From contig JAKFER010000050.1 of NCBI GenBank assembly GCA_036675565.1, positions 1-64,000 on the forward strand: a DNA stretch of 64,000 nucleotides, given 5' to 3'. The notes under the pieces were generated by a model. The model did no database searches, was not told the DNA's origin, and saw only the letters and a program-made list of their open reading frames with translations. The first letter of the stretch is position 1; each line of letters begins with the position of its first letter. Positions 16,957-26,326 of the stretch are shown here, piece by piece. A program made the position numbers and the translations under genes. Source of the DNA: JACCYQ01 sp036675565 (GTDB lineage Bacteria > Bacteroidota > Bacteroidia > Chitinophagales > Chitinophagaceae).

Positions 16957-19900
16957 ATGCAACTGAAAGGTTTGGTTCGCTTTTTTACCATTTTGCTGAT
17001 TATTTACTCCGTTTATCAGCTCTCGTTCACCTGGTTTGTTCGTGGACATGAAAATAAAATGGAAGCCAGTGCGGAAAGTTATGTGAAAGCACTTTACCCT
17101 ACTGCTGAACAAAAATACCCTGACAACAAAGAACTCCAGGCTCTTTACAAAGACACCCTTGACCGCATTTACCAGGATCGCTTAAAACGTTTACTAGACA
17201 GTACACGTGATGTAAATGTAACGGTAGGTCCGCAAGGAATGATCACCTATCAGCAGGCAAAAGAAAATGAATTGAACCTTGGTCTCGATTTACAGGGAGG
17301 CATTAACGTTACCATGGAAGTTGAACTTTCTGGTTTGTTAAGAGCGATGGCCAACAACTCTAAAGATCCCAATTTCAACAAGGCTTTAGAAAATGCCAAA
17401 AAGCGCAAAGCAAACAGCAATGCTGATTTTATTACTTTGTTTGTTGAAGAATACAAAAAATTAAATCCCAATGGCAGGCTTGCTTCCATCTTTGCAACTG
17501 CTAACCAGGATAAAATCAGTATCAATGATAATGATGAAAAAGTTATTGCTGCTATTCGCACAGAAGCGAATGATGCATTTGGAAGAACTTTTAATGTATT
17601 AAGCAACAGGATCGACCAGTTTGGTGTTGCTCAGCCCACCATCAATCCTGACCCTGAAAGAGGGATTATCACAGTTGAATTACCTGGAATGCAGGATGAG
17701 CAACGTGTTCGTAATTACCTGCAATCATCTGCAAATCTTCAATTCTGGGAAACATATAAGCCCGAAGAATTGCAGGCATCATTTATCAATGCAGACAATG
17801 AATTTGATAACTACATGCGTGGTATCAAATCAACCGATACAACCAAACCGCAGACTGATACAACATCTGTTGCAGCAACACCTTCCACTGATTCTGCAGA
17901 CCTGTCATTGTCGGAAGAACTTAAAACAACAGATGTTGTAAAAGACACACTTGGCAGAAGATCACTTTCTGAATTCTTACAACCCGGTGGTGGTGGTGCT
18001 CTTTTCGCGGTACAAGCAAAAGATACTGCGCTGGTAAGAAGCTATCTTGAAATTCCATCTATCCGCAATCAGTTCCCTGCTGATGCAAGATTTGTTTATG
18101 GAATTCCTCCTCGTTTTGAAGGCAAAGTTTCCAATATCATTCCTATGTATGTATTAAAAACATACGGAAGTGATAAAGCGCCGATCGAAGGAGAAGCCGT
18201 TATTGGTGCCTCGCAGGATTTTGATCCTACCAGTGGCCGTCCGATGGTTAGTATGTCAATGAATACTTCAGGCGCCCGTGCATGGGAAACAATAACAGAG
18301 AAAAGTGCAAGAGAGCAAATTCCCATTGCTATTGTATTAGACGACCTGGTTTATTCTGCGCCTATAGCAAATGAAAGAATCAGTGGTGGCAGATCTACCA
18401 TCTCTGGCAACTTCACGGTTGAAGAAGCCCAGGATCTTTCCAATATTTTGAAATCAGGTAAACTTCCGGCCCCTGCTAAAATTGTTCAGGAACAGAGAGT
18501 TGGACCAACATTAGGAGCCGATGCCATCCGCGGAGGATCTTTGGCTTTTATTATAGCTTTTGCAGTCATCTTTATTTTGATGCTGGTCTATTATAATACT
18601 TCAGGATGGGTTGCTAATATTGCACTTATTCTTAACGTGTTATTTACTGTTGGCATTTTGACCGGGTTGGGTGCAACATTAACTGCTGCTGGAATCGCAG
18701 GTTTAGTATTAACAATTGGTATGGCAGTAGATACCAACGTATTGATCTTTGAAAGGATCAAGGAAGAATTAACGAGAGGCAGATCATATTTAGATGCAGT
18801 TAATGCAGGTTACAGGCGTTCACTGCCTCCTGTACTTGATGGACACATTACATCATTATTTACCGCTATCATCCTCTTTTATTTTGGACTTGGCCCGGTA
18901 AAAGGTTTTGCTACTACACAGATTATTGGTCTTCTGCTTTCTATGTTTTGTGGTATTTTGGTTAGCCGCTGGGTAACAGAAATGTTCACAAACAAAAAAC
19001 GTCACCTGCAATATTTTACAGGTGTTTCCCGCAAAGTATTTCAACATGCAAAATTTAAGTTTGTTGAATACAGGAAGTATGCTTACATGATGAGTGGTGT
19101 GATTCTTTTATTAGGGGTGGGCGCTTTCATTAATGGTTTTGATTATGGTGTTGAATTTAATGGTGGTCGCAGTTATACTATTGAATTTGGTAAACCAGTG
19201 AATGTAGAACAGGTGCGTAATGACCTGAGCCAGACTTTTGATGATAACCCGGTGATAAAAACAATTGGATCAAACAGCCAATTGGATATCACCACTTCAT
19301 ATTTAATTGAGGATGCAGGGGATAATGTTGACCAACAAGTTCAAACTAAATTATTTGAAGGATTAAAAAACCATTTACCACCCGGAACAACTTACGAGCA
19401 ATTCGATACGCAATATAAACTGGGTTCTAAAACAGTACTACCAACTATTTCGGATGATCTGAAAAAAGGCGCCATGTGGGCAACTTTCTGGGCTTTACTG
19501 GTAATTACATTATACATATTTATTCGTTTCCGCGACTGGAGATATTCTGTTGGTACATTGGTAGCATTAATACATGATGCCCTTGTTACACTGATCGTTT
19601 TCTCTTTCTTTAGAAATATTGTTCCTTTCCCGTTAGAGATTGACCAGCATTTTATTGCAGCTATACTTACAGTACTCGGGTTTTCAATGAATGATACAGT
19701 TGTAATTTTTGACCGTATCAGGGAAGAAACAGGATTGAATAAATCAATGCCTAAACCGGCATTGATAAATAGGGCGATCAATGAAACCATGAGTCGTACG
19801 ATCATGACATCTGTAACGGTATTCCTGGTAATCCTGATCTTATTCCTGGTTGGTGGTGAAGTAACAAGAGGTTTTGCATTCGCTATGCTGATAGGCGTTA

Positions 19901-20037
19901 TTACTGGTGTTTATTCCACCATATTTGTTGCTGCCCCTATCTTAATTGATTTAGGAAGTAAGAAAGCTTTAGGAAAAGCTGACCTGGTTCCTGATCCTCA
20001 ACCTAAAAATAAAGTTTCACCAGCTTCCGTGAAATAA
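16957..20037 (+). CDS. secDF: Fused protein translocase subunit SecDF
   Basis: A 1026-residue fusion of SecD and SecF, which uses the proton gradient to pull exported proteins through SecYEG. SecD starts with a transmembrane helix (about 7-26), then the periplasmic P1 domain with DLQGGINVTMEVE and RIDQFGVAQP. A low-complexity Ser/Thr-rich linker (about 285-325) precedes the P1 head. Five helices follow (about 525-685), including GMAVDTNVLIFERIKEEL. SecF begins near 705 with FDYGVEFNGGRSYTI and ends with the matching MNDTVVIFDRIREE and TSVTVFLVILILFLVGG segments. Fusion is normal in Bacteroidota. Its promoter is at 16895 and a terminator lies at 20061. Confidence 0.97.
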   Translation: MQLKGLVRFFTILLIIYSVYQLSFTWFVRGHENKMEASAESYVKALYPTAEQKYPDNKELQALYKDTLDRIYQDRLKRLLDSTRDVNVTVGPQGMITYQQAKENELNLGLDLQGGINVTMEVELSGLLRAMANNSKDPNFNKALENAKKRKANSNADFITLFVEEYKKLNPNGRLASIFATANQDKISINDNDEKVIAAIRTEANDAFGRTFNVLSNRIDQFGVAQPTINPDPERGIITVELPGMQDEQRVRNYLQSSANLQFWETYKPEELQASFINADNEFDNYMRGIKSTDTTKPQTDTTSVAATPSTDSADLSLSEELKTTDVVKDTLGRRSLSEFLQPGGGGALFAVQAKDTALVRSYLEIPSIRNQFPADARFVYGIPPRFEGKVSNIIPMYVLKTYGSDKAPIEGEAVIGASQDFDPTSGRPMVSMSMNTSGARAWETITEKSAREQIPIAIVLDDLVYSAPIANERISGGRSTISGNFTVEEAQDLSNILKSGKLPAPAKIVQEQRVGPTLGADAIRGGSLAFIIAFAVIFILMLVYYNTSGWVANIALILNVLFTVGILTGLGATLTAAGIAGLVLTIGMAVDTNVLIFERIKEELTRGRSYLDAVNAGYRRSLPPVLDGHITSLFTAIILFYFGLGPVKGFATTQIIGLLLSMFCGILVSRWVTEMFTNKKRHLQYFTGVSRKVFQHAKFKFVEYRKYAYMMSGVILLLGVGAFINGFDYGVEFNGGRSYTIEFGKPVNVEQVRNDLSQTFDDNPVIKTIGSNSQLDITTSYLIEDAGDNVDQQVQTKLFEGLKNHLPPGTTYEQFDTQYKLGSKTVLPTISDDLKKGAMWATFWALLVITLYIFIRFRDWRYSVGTLVALIHDALVTLIVFSFFRNIVPFPLEIDQHFIAAILTVLGFSMNDTVVIFDRIREETGLNKSMPKPALINRAINETMSRTIMTSVTVFLVILILFLVGGEVTRGFAFAMLIGVITGVYSTIFVAAPILIDLGSKKALGKADLVPDPQPKNKVSPASVK

Positions 20038-20060
20038 ATAGATTTATATAAACCATTTAC

Positions 20061-20093
20061 AAAAAAACTTGCAACAATTTTGCAAGTTTTTTT
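20061..20093. terminator. Intrinsic terminator after secDF
   Basis: Stem ACTTGCAA/TTGCAAGT with short loop, extended by A6/T7 flanks. It works on both strands and separates secDF from the antiporter gene. Confidence 0.88.
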
Positions 20094-20139
20094 GTAAAAG
20101 ACATAGCTTCTGATTGATGGGAGCTATTTTTATGTGTAT

Positions 20140-21621
20140 ATGAACGTAACAACCGAAAATATTATCCTGGTTAGTTCCATTTTACTCATTATTAGTATTC
20201 TTGCTAATAAAACTTCTTTTCGGTTTGGCATTCCTACTTTACTCTTATTTCTATTGGTTGGCATGTTGGCTGGTTCAGATGGCATTGGAAAAATAAAATT
20301 TGATGATCCATCCATTGCTCAATTCCTAGGCGTAATTGCATTGAACTTTATTTTGTTTTCCGGTGGTATGGATACCAAATGGGTAAGCATTAAACCTATT
20401 GTATGGCGTGGCGTAGTTCTATCTACTTTGGGTGTGGTAATCACGGCTGGTACATTGGGGGCTTTTGTTTACTGGCTCACGGATTTCACATTGCTGGAAT
20501 CTTTTCTTTTAGGATCTATTGTTTCATCTACTGATGCAGCCGCAGTTTTTGCCATACTTCGTACACAAAAAGTTGGCCTTAAAGAAAATCTTCGTCCCAC
20601 ACTGGAATTGGAAAGCGGTAGTAACGACCCCATGGCTTATGTGCTTACAATCAGTTTTATTTATTTAATTACCCAGGGTAATGCTTCGGCATTTGATGTG
20701 GTACTGCTTTTCTTTCAGCAAATGATTTTGGGTGCTGTGCTGGGTTATGTACTCGGCAGGTTATCTATTTATATCATCAACAATATCAACCTGGATACGG
20801 AAGGATTATATCCCGTATTGATGATGGCCATTATATTCTTCATTTTTTCATTTACTGATTTCCTTGGTGGGAACGGGTTTTTAGCGGTATACCTTTCTGC
20901 TATTATCATTGGTAATGGTAACCTGATTCATAAAAAAAGTTTACTCAAATTTTATGATGGGCAGGCATGGTTGATGCAAATCGTTATGTTCCTTACCTTA
21001 GGACTATTAGTATATCCAACACAACTTTTACCCATTGCCGGAACAGGATTATTAATTTCTGCCATTCTTATTTTTATTGCCCGGCCGGTTAGTGTATTTA
21101 TCAGTCTTGCATTTTTTAAAGTAAGCACACGTAAAAAATTATTTATTTCCTGGGTAGGATTAAGAGGTGCTGTGCCTATTGTTTTTGCTACCTACCCCCT
21201 GCTTGCCGGTGTTGATAAAGCCAGCAGCATATTTCATTTGGTATTCTTCATCTCCGTGACTTCCGTACTGGTGCAGGGGTCCACACTTACCAAGGTAGCC
21301 AAATGGCTCAAACAAACAGTACCGGCAAGGGTTAAACGAAAAACTGCCCTCGATATGGAATTATCAGATTCGATAAAATCAGAACTTTTCGAAGTGATCA
21401 TTCCACCAAAAAGTGCTGCCGTTAACAGGCCCATAGTAAGTTTGAATTTTCCAAAAAATGCATTTATTGTTTTATTAAACAGGCATGGCAAATACATTCA
21501 ACCAACAGGATCTACATTTATAGAAGCCGGAGATGAATTACTGATCATGGCCACTGATAAAGAAGCTTTTCCTGCTATTTATCAAAGCCTGGGTCTAACA
21601 TTTATTGGAATTGAAGAATAA
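20140..21621 (+). CDS. Potassium/proton antiporter, CPA1 family with RCK_C domain
   Basis: About 493 residues. Twelve or so hydrophobic helices (residues 5-390) carry the CPA1 signatures GIPTLLLFLLVGMLAGSDG, SSTDAAAVFAILR and ESGSNDPMAYVLT, whose Asn-Asp pair marks electroneutral transport, and SWVGLRGAVPIVFATYPLL. The last 90 residues form a TrkA_C/RCK_C nucleotide-responsive domain (IPPKSAAVNRPIVSL, then EAGDELLIMATD). The layout is that of NhaP2/CvrA-type K+(Na+)/H+ antiporters. ATG 20140 is chosen; an in-frame GTG is two codons earlier. Confidence 0.88.
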   Translation: MNVTTENIILVSSILLIISILANKTSFRFGIPTLLLFLLVGMLAGSDGIGKIKFDDPSIAQFLGVIALNFILFSGGMDTKWVSIKPIVWRGVVLSTLGVVITAGTLGAFVYWLTDFTLLESFLLGSIVSSTDAAAVFAILRTQKVGLKENLRPTLELESGSNDPMAYVLTISFIYLITQGNASAFDVVLLFFQQMILGAVLGYVLGRLSIYIINNINLDTEGLYPVLMMAIIFFIFSFTDFLGGNGFLAVYLSAIIIGNGNLIHKKSLLKFYDGQAWLMQIVMFLTLGLLVYPTQLLPIAGTGLLISAILIFIARPVSVFISLAFFKVSTRKKLFISWVGLRGAVPIVFATYPLLAGVDKASSIFHLVFFISVTSVLVQGSTLTKVAKWLKQTVPARVKRKTALDMELSDSIKSELFEVIIPPKSAAVNRPIVSLNFPKNAFIVLLNRHGKYIQPTGSTFIEAGDELLIMATDKEAFPAIYQSLGLTFIGIEE

Positions 21622-21848
21622 AAAATATTTGTCGCCTAATCCCGAATAATATTACATCAAATGAAAAAAGAACTATTCGGTATGTTGCTAAAGCTATTCA
21701 CTTATTAAAAAGTAAACCAAACCTTTACTATTAGCTTGTCAAAGAAGTTCTAAAAATTTTGAATATGCAGTACTATTGTGTGTCTTTACAGAGTAGTTGA
21801 ATAATTGATGTTTTCGCATTACATTTATTGCTAAATAAATCCTACCTA

Positions 21849-23483
21849 ATGAAAACGATCTCGCTTGTAAGTCTTCTTTTATTGTTTGCAGTATCTTCTT
21901 TTTCCCAACATTCACAACTCAGTTTATCCAACGATTTTAATATCAAGGAAACGGAGTATGCTGATCAAACCATTAGTCATTCGGTCCATCACAATAATTA
22001 TTTTTATACTGTAACCAATGATTATCTCAAAACACCCAAATGGCTTTTCACCAAAATATATGATTTAAAATTTCCCATCACCTTGTCCAAATTTGACAGG
22101 GATATGAAATTATTGAAAGAAGTGAAATTAGAGAATGGTGCTGATATATTTGGTCCGCTGGCACCTCAATTAATCTTCTTTAACAACCAACTTTACCTGG
22201 TGTATTTCAGGAATAATAACGCAACCTCATTTAATTTTTACATAGCCCCTGTAAATGAAAACGATTTAACCCTGGGCGAAACCAAACTGGTCAGTACCAT
22301 TCAACAAGAAAACCTGGGTGCAATGAAAATAGCTTCATTTTTTACTGCCGGACTGGCCTATTTCACCACTTCACAGGATAATTCAAAATTACTGGTGGCT
22401 TGCAAATCCGCACCCAATATATTGCATACCACCATTTTTGATGCGCAATTAAATATTGTAACACAGGCAAAAACGCAGGTGGGGTTGGCAGAATTTGATA
22501 TTCCTTCTGCAATTTTAACCATCGAAAATAATAGCTTGCTTGTGCTAAATTCAGAAAAAGAAACCCGTATTTTGGGCATTAACAGTGAAGGAAAGAAAAC
22601 GGAAACAAAGTATCAGGGCTGGGGAGAATTTATCCCCCATCACACCAAAGCAACTTTAGCCCGTGATGGGAAAACCATTTATATCTACTCTACAACCAAT
22701 CATCCCTCTAAGTTTGCAACAACCAGGACAAATGGCATGCTTATTTCAAAGATTGATCCTATTACCTTTAAAGCATCAAAACCCCTTGTGTTCGAATTTA
22801 CCCAGGAATTTATTCAATCCATATCCGCACAAGGCGGGGGAGAGAAAAACAGAAAAGATTATTATATGTACAGGTTTATTCCTAACCTTATAGAACTGGA
22901 TAACGGAACAATTGCACTAACAGGAAGTCCCCAGGACATCAGCACCAGATTTAACCCCCCATCACCGGATAGTAAAAGCTCTGCAACCACAATAGTCAAA
23001 ACTGGACCAGTGATTGTTTTTTACCCGAACATGCACGGCAAGTCCTTTGAACATGTAATTGTTCCACGCCGGATTTCTATTTCACGAACCAATATGGGTG
23101 GATCAGGGGCTATTCAAATTGTACAATCTCCAATCGCTTCCATAGCTAACTCGGGATATTTAAGTAAAAGCATGGGCGATGATATAATGATTATATACAG
23201 CGATAACGAAACCAATCTGATAAAGGGTGAAGGTGAAAAATCGGTAACTACAAGATCTGCCGGTGATCTTTCATTAGCCGAGGCGGTCATCAATAAAGAT
23301 AAAAAATTGGAATACCGCAAAATGGTGGGCAAAAATCAGCAAAAAGGATTTTCATATTATCTTGGAAATACAGTTCAATCTTCCACTTCTTCTCTTATTT
23401 TTCCGGTAGGAAAGGTAAGTGCAGGTTTAACTTCTTACAAAATAAAATTCACTAATTGGTGTTTCCTGGAAATTACACCATGA
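21849..23483 (+). CDS. Secreted protein of unknown function
   Basis: About 544 residues from ATG 21849. Residues 1-20 are a signal peptide (MKTISLVSLLLLFAVSSFSQ). The mature chain has many short hydrophobic strands separated by polar turns, e.g. LSKFDRDMKLLKEVKLENGA, FFNNQLYLVYFRN, LISKIDPITFKASKPLVFEF and NLIELDNGTIALTGS, a texture that suggests a beta-propeller. No catalytic motif, lipobox or T9SS C-terminal domain is seen. I do not recognise the family. It stands alone after a 227-base gap. Confidence 0.7.
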   Translation: MKTISLVSLLLLFAVSSFSQHSQLSLSNDFNIKETEYADQTISHSVHHNNYFYTVTNDYLKTPKWLFTKIYDLKFPITLSKFDRDMKLLKEVKLENGADIFGPLAPQLIFFNNQLYLVYFRNNNATSFNFYIAPVNENDLTLGETKLVSTIQQENLGAMKIASFFTAGLAYFTTSQDNSKLLVACKSAPNILHTTIFDAQLNIVTQAKTQVGLAEFDIPSAILTIENNSLLVLNSEKETRILGINSEGKKTETKYQGWGEFIPHHTKATLARDGKTIYIYSTTNHPSKFATTRTNGMLISKIDPITFKASKPLVFEFTQEFIQSISAQGGGEKNRKDYYMYRFIPNLIELDNGTIALTGSPQDISTRFNPPSPDSKSSATTIVKTGPVIVFYPNMHGKSFEHVIVPRRISISRTNMGGSGAIQIVQSPIASIANSGYLSKSMGDDIMIIYSDNETNLIKGEGEKSVTTRSAGDLSLAEAVINKDKKLEYRKMVGKNQQKGFSYYLGNTVQSSTSSLIFPVGKVSAGLTSYKIKFTNWCFLEITP

Positions 23484-23579
23484 AACACTCTCCGGGTTTC
23501 TCACAATGGTTTTTGAATGTGAGAACATATTTGAGTGTGTTAAAGAAAAATGTATTTATAATAATCAATGCTGGATAAA

Positions 23580-23924
23580 TCAAACTCCAAAGCTTGTTCC
23601 GCAGCCGCAGGTTGTACTTGCATTTGGATTTTTGAAAGTAAACCCCCTGTTATTTAAACCATTTTCCCAATCAATCTGCATTCCGGCAAGATAAAGTTCA
23701 TGTGATTTATTCATTACGCATGGAATGCCTGCGATGTTAAATTCAGTATCGTTTTCTTCCTGCTTGTCAAAACCTAATATATAGGTCATGCCGGAGCAAC
23801 CACCACCCTTTACGCCTATGCGCAATTTTTGGGTTTTATCAAATCCCGGTTCATTCATTAACCGGGTAAGTTCTTTTATTGTTCCTTCTGTAAAAGTTAC
23901 AGGTGTATTTAAAGTAGCCTCCAT
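23580..23924 (-). CDS. A-type iron-sulfur carrier (IscA/SufA/ErpA family)
   Basis: A 114-residue Fe-S cluster carrier protein. The three cluster cysteines are Cys43 (GGGCSGMTY), Cys106 and Cys108 (CGCG near the end), matching the C-x(n)-CxC rule. GFKNPNASTTCGCG is the usual C-terminal form. No other isc or suf gene is adjacent, so which of the three subfamilies it belongs to is open. It is divergent from the gene at 24042. Confidence 0.93.
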   Translation of the reverse strand: MEATLNTPVTFTEGTIKELTRLMNEPGFDKTQKLRIGVKGGGCSGMTYILGFDKQEENDTEFNIAGIPCVMNKSHELYLAGMQIDWENGLNNRGFTFKNPNASTTCGCGTSFGV

Positions 23925-23940
23925 GAATCTATATTTATTG

Positions 23941-23948
23941 CAAATTTA
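23941..23948 (-). promoter_or_regulatory. Candidate -7 box of the A-type carrier gene
   Basis: TAAATTTG on the minus strand, 16 bases upstream of the ATG, with TTG at 23967-23965 (16 bases apart) or 23972-23970 (21 bases apart) as -33 candidates. Confidence 0.45.
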
Positions 23949-24016
23949 AGCACATTCATTTCGCCAACCCAATCAGGAACTGTTAAAGCAAAAAGTGTGT
24001 GTTTAACATCTTAGCT

Positions 24017-24024
24017 TATTTTTG
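24017..24024 (+). promoter_or_regulatory. Candidate -7 box for the gene at 24042
   Basis: TATTTTTG, an exact TAnnTTTG match, 17 bases before the ATG at 24042; the -33 element is not obvious. Confidence 0.4.
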
Positions 24025-24041
24025 CGCCAAATAATTGTTTT

Positions 24042-24554
24042 ATGGATGATAATATGATCAGCCTCATTGTAGCTTCAGCAGCATTATTAATTTCGTTAGT
24101 AACGTTTTTTATTTTTAACAAAGAGCGTTCAAAAAAAAAGGTTGAAACTACTGCGCCGGCAGATAGTACCCGCCCCTTACAATTACAGGCCTATGAACGC
24201 CTGGTTGTTTTAGCCGACCGCATTGCTTTACCAAACCTGATCAGCCGCGCCAGTCAACCCGGAATGAGCGCTAAAGAAATGCAGACTTTGCTTACAGAAA
24301 GTATTAAGCAGGAAGTTGAATACAACACTTCACAACAAATTTATGTAAGCACAGCAGCCTGGGATGCTATTAGAAATTTAAAAGACCAGAATATGCTGAT
24401 CATAAACCAGGTTGCCGCCTCTATGCCGGATGATGCAAAAGGTATTGACCTGAATAAAAGATTGCTTGATTTTGTGATGAATCAGCAAAAAGGTTCGCTT
24501 CATAATATTGTGTCTGATGCCTTGAATTATGAGGCAAAAAAACTGATGCAATAA
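24042..24554 (+). CDS. Membrane-anchored cytoplasmic protein, Bacteroidota-type, function unknown
   Basis: A 170-residue protein with one N-terminal transmembrane helix (about residues 5-25, ISLIVASAALLISLVTFFIF), a positive patch KERSKKKV that predicts the rest stays inside, and a helical soluble domain. Recognisable conserved-looking stretches are LQAYERLVVLADRIALPNLI, IKQEVEYNTSQQIYVS and WDAIRNLKDQNM. I believe this resembles a Bacteroidota-specific domain of unknown function. It lies 47 bases upstream of the mutase and could be cotranscribed. Confidence 0.7.
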   Translation: MDDNMISLIVASAALLISLVTFFIFNKERSKKKVETTAPADSTRPLQLQAYERLVVLADRIALPNLISRASQPGMSAKEMQTLLTESIKQEVEYNTSQQIYVSTAAWDAIRNLKDQNMLIINQVAASMPDDAKGIDLNKRLLDFVMNQQKGSLHNIVSDALNYEAKKLMQ

Positions 24555-24601
24555 CTTAGTTGTAAGATTCTCCAAAACTTTCTTCTTATAAAAAATAAAT
24601 C

Positions 24602-26176
24602 ATGGCTGCTGACAAGAAATTTACGGATAGTGGGATTGAGATAAATAAGTTGTATTTATCGGGTGATGTTCCAAAAGCGCCATCGCTTGAAAATTTTGAA
24701 GAAATGCCCGGGAAATTTCCATATACCCGCGGTGTGCAGGCTGATATGTACCGGGGGCGTTTATGGACCATGAGACAATATGCAGGTTTTTCAACAGCCG
24801 AGGAAAGTAACAAACGCTATCATTATCTTTTAAAAAATGGAGTGAATGGTTTAAGTGTAGCATTCGATCTGCCTACACAAATTGGCTATGACAGCAATCA
24901 TATACTTGCCGAAGGAGAAGTTGGCAAAGTAGGCGTGGCTATTGATAGTCTTCGCGATATAGAAACCCTGTTTGACGGCATTCGATTGCAGGATGTTTCA
25001 ACGAGTATGACCATCAATGCTACGGGGTTTATTTTATTATCCTTTTATGTTGCGTTAGCAAAAAAACAGGGCGCCGATCTTTCCAGGTTAACGGGTACCA
25101 TTCAAAATGATATTCTGAAAGAATATGCTGCCAGGGGAACTTATATTTATCCACCCAAACCATCCATGCGCATCATTACGGATATTTTTGAATGGTGCAG
25201 TCATGAACTCCCGAAATGGAATACGATATCTATTTCAGGTTATCACATCAGAGAAGCGGGAAGTACGGCTGTGCAGGAAATTGCTTTTACCCTTAGTAAC
25301 GGTAAGGCGTATGTGAAAGCAGCACAGGAAAAGGGATTGGATATTAATGTTTTTGGCAAACGCCTTTCTTTCTTTTTTAATGCCCATAATAACCTATTTG
25401 AAGAAGTGGCAAAATTCAGGGCGGCACGAAGGATGTGGGCAAAAATGATGAAGGAAATGGGCGCCACAGATCCAAAAGCCATGATGCTCCGTTTTCATAC
25501 ACAAACAGGAGGAAGCACATTAACCGCACAACAACCACAAAATAATATTTCAAGAGTAACCATTCAAACATTGTCTGCTGTATTAGGAGGCACCCAATCA
25601 CTGCATACTAACGGGTACGATGAAGCGCTGAGTTTACCAACTGAAGAGGCAGCCCGCATTGCATTAAGAACACAGCAAATCGTTGCTTTTGAAAGCGGTG
25701 TGGCAGATACTGCAGATCCACTCGCGGGCTCTTATTTTATAGAATCACTTACCAATGAAGTTGAAGAAAAAGCATGGGAGCTGGTTGCTAAAATTGATTT
25801 GATGGGTGGAAGCGTCCAGGCTATTGAGCAACATTTTATACAGGATGAAATTGCCCGCAGTGCTTACGAATACCAGCGACAAATTGAAACAGGCGAAAAG
25901 ATCATTGTAGGTGTGAACAAATTTCAATCAGACGAACCTAATAACATACCTCCTTTCAAGATCGATGACAATATCCGCCAGGTACAAACAAAAAAATTAG
26001 AACAACTTAAACAAAGAAGAAATCCTGCCAAATGTGATGCAATACTACAGGAACTGAATGATAAAGCCAGCTCGGGTGAAAACCTGATGCCTGTTGTAAT
26101 AGAAGCAGTGGAAAATGATTGTACGTTGGGAGAAATTGCCGATACATTACGGGAAGTTTTTGGAGAATATAAATAG
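24602..26176 (+). CDS. Methylmalonyl-CoA mutase catalytic subunit without B12 domain
   Basis: A 524-residue TIM-barrel subunit of a B12-dependent acyl-CoA mutase. RQYAGFSTAEESN, SVAFDLPTQIGYDSN, TGTIQNDILKEY and SISGYHIREAG are family motifs. The residues that set methylmalonyl-CoA specificity are retained: Tyr60 (Tyr89 in Propionibacterium numbering), Arg178 (Arg207) and His215 (His244); isobutyryl-CoA mutases have Phe and Gln at the first two. The chain ends right after the barrel, so the cobalamin-binding domain (DxHxxG) is absent and must be supplied by a separate protein, none of which is encoded nearby. Confidence 0.88.
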   Translation: MAADKKFTDSGIEINKLYLSGDVPKAPSLENFEEMPGKFPYTRGVQADMYRGRLWTMRQYAGFSTAEESNKRYHYLLKNGVNGLSVAFDLPTQIGYDSNHILAEGEVGKVGVAIDSLRDIETLFDGIRLQDVSTSMTINATGFILLSFYVALAKKQGADLSRLTGTIQNDILKEYAARGTYIYPPKPSMRIITDIFEWCSHELPKWNTISISGYHIREAGSTAVQEIAFTLSNGKAYVKAAQEKGLDINVFGKRLSFFFNAHNNLFEEVAKFRAARRMWAKMMKEMGATDPKAMMLRFHTQTGGSTLTAQQPQNNISRVTIQTLSAVLGGTQSLHTNGYDEALSLPTEEAARIALRTQQIVAFESGVADTADPLAGSYFIESLTNEVEEKAWELVAKIDLMGGSVQAIEQHFIQDEIARSAYEYQRQIETGEKIIVGVNKFQSDEPNNIPPFKIDDNIRQVQTKKLEQLKQRRNPAKCDAILQELNDKASSGENLMPVVIEAVENDCTLGEIADTLREVFGEYK

Positions 26177-26326
26177 TACAATCCCAGGTAACCTATTTTC
26201 ATATTAAATCATTCTTCCAATACAGAATACCGTTTATAAAAAGCTCCTGAAAGCACAACCATAAGTAGAAATTTTTCTTTACATTCCGTTTTTTATTTTT
26301 TTACCACACCCGATAAATATTTATAA

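Noticed and set aside
19392..19805. 137-codon minus-strand frame inside secDF
   Set aside because: Antisense to the SecF half; composition is the complement of membrane-helix codons. No start context or conservation.
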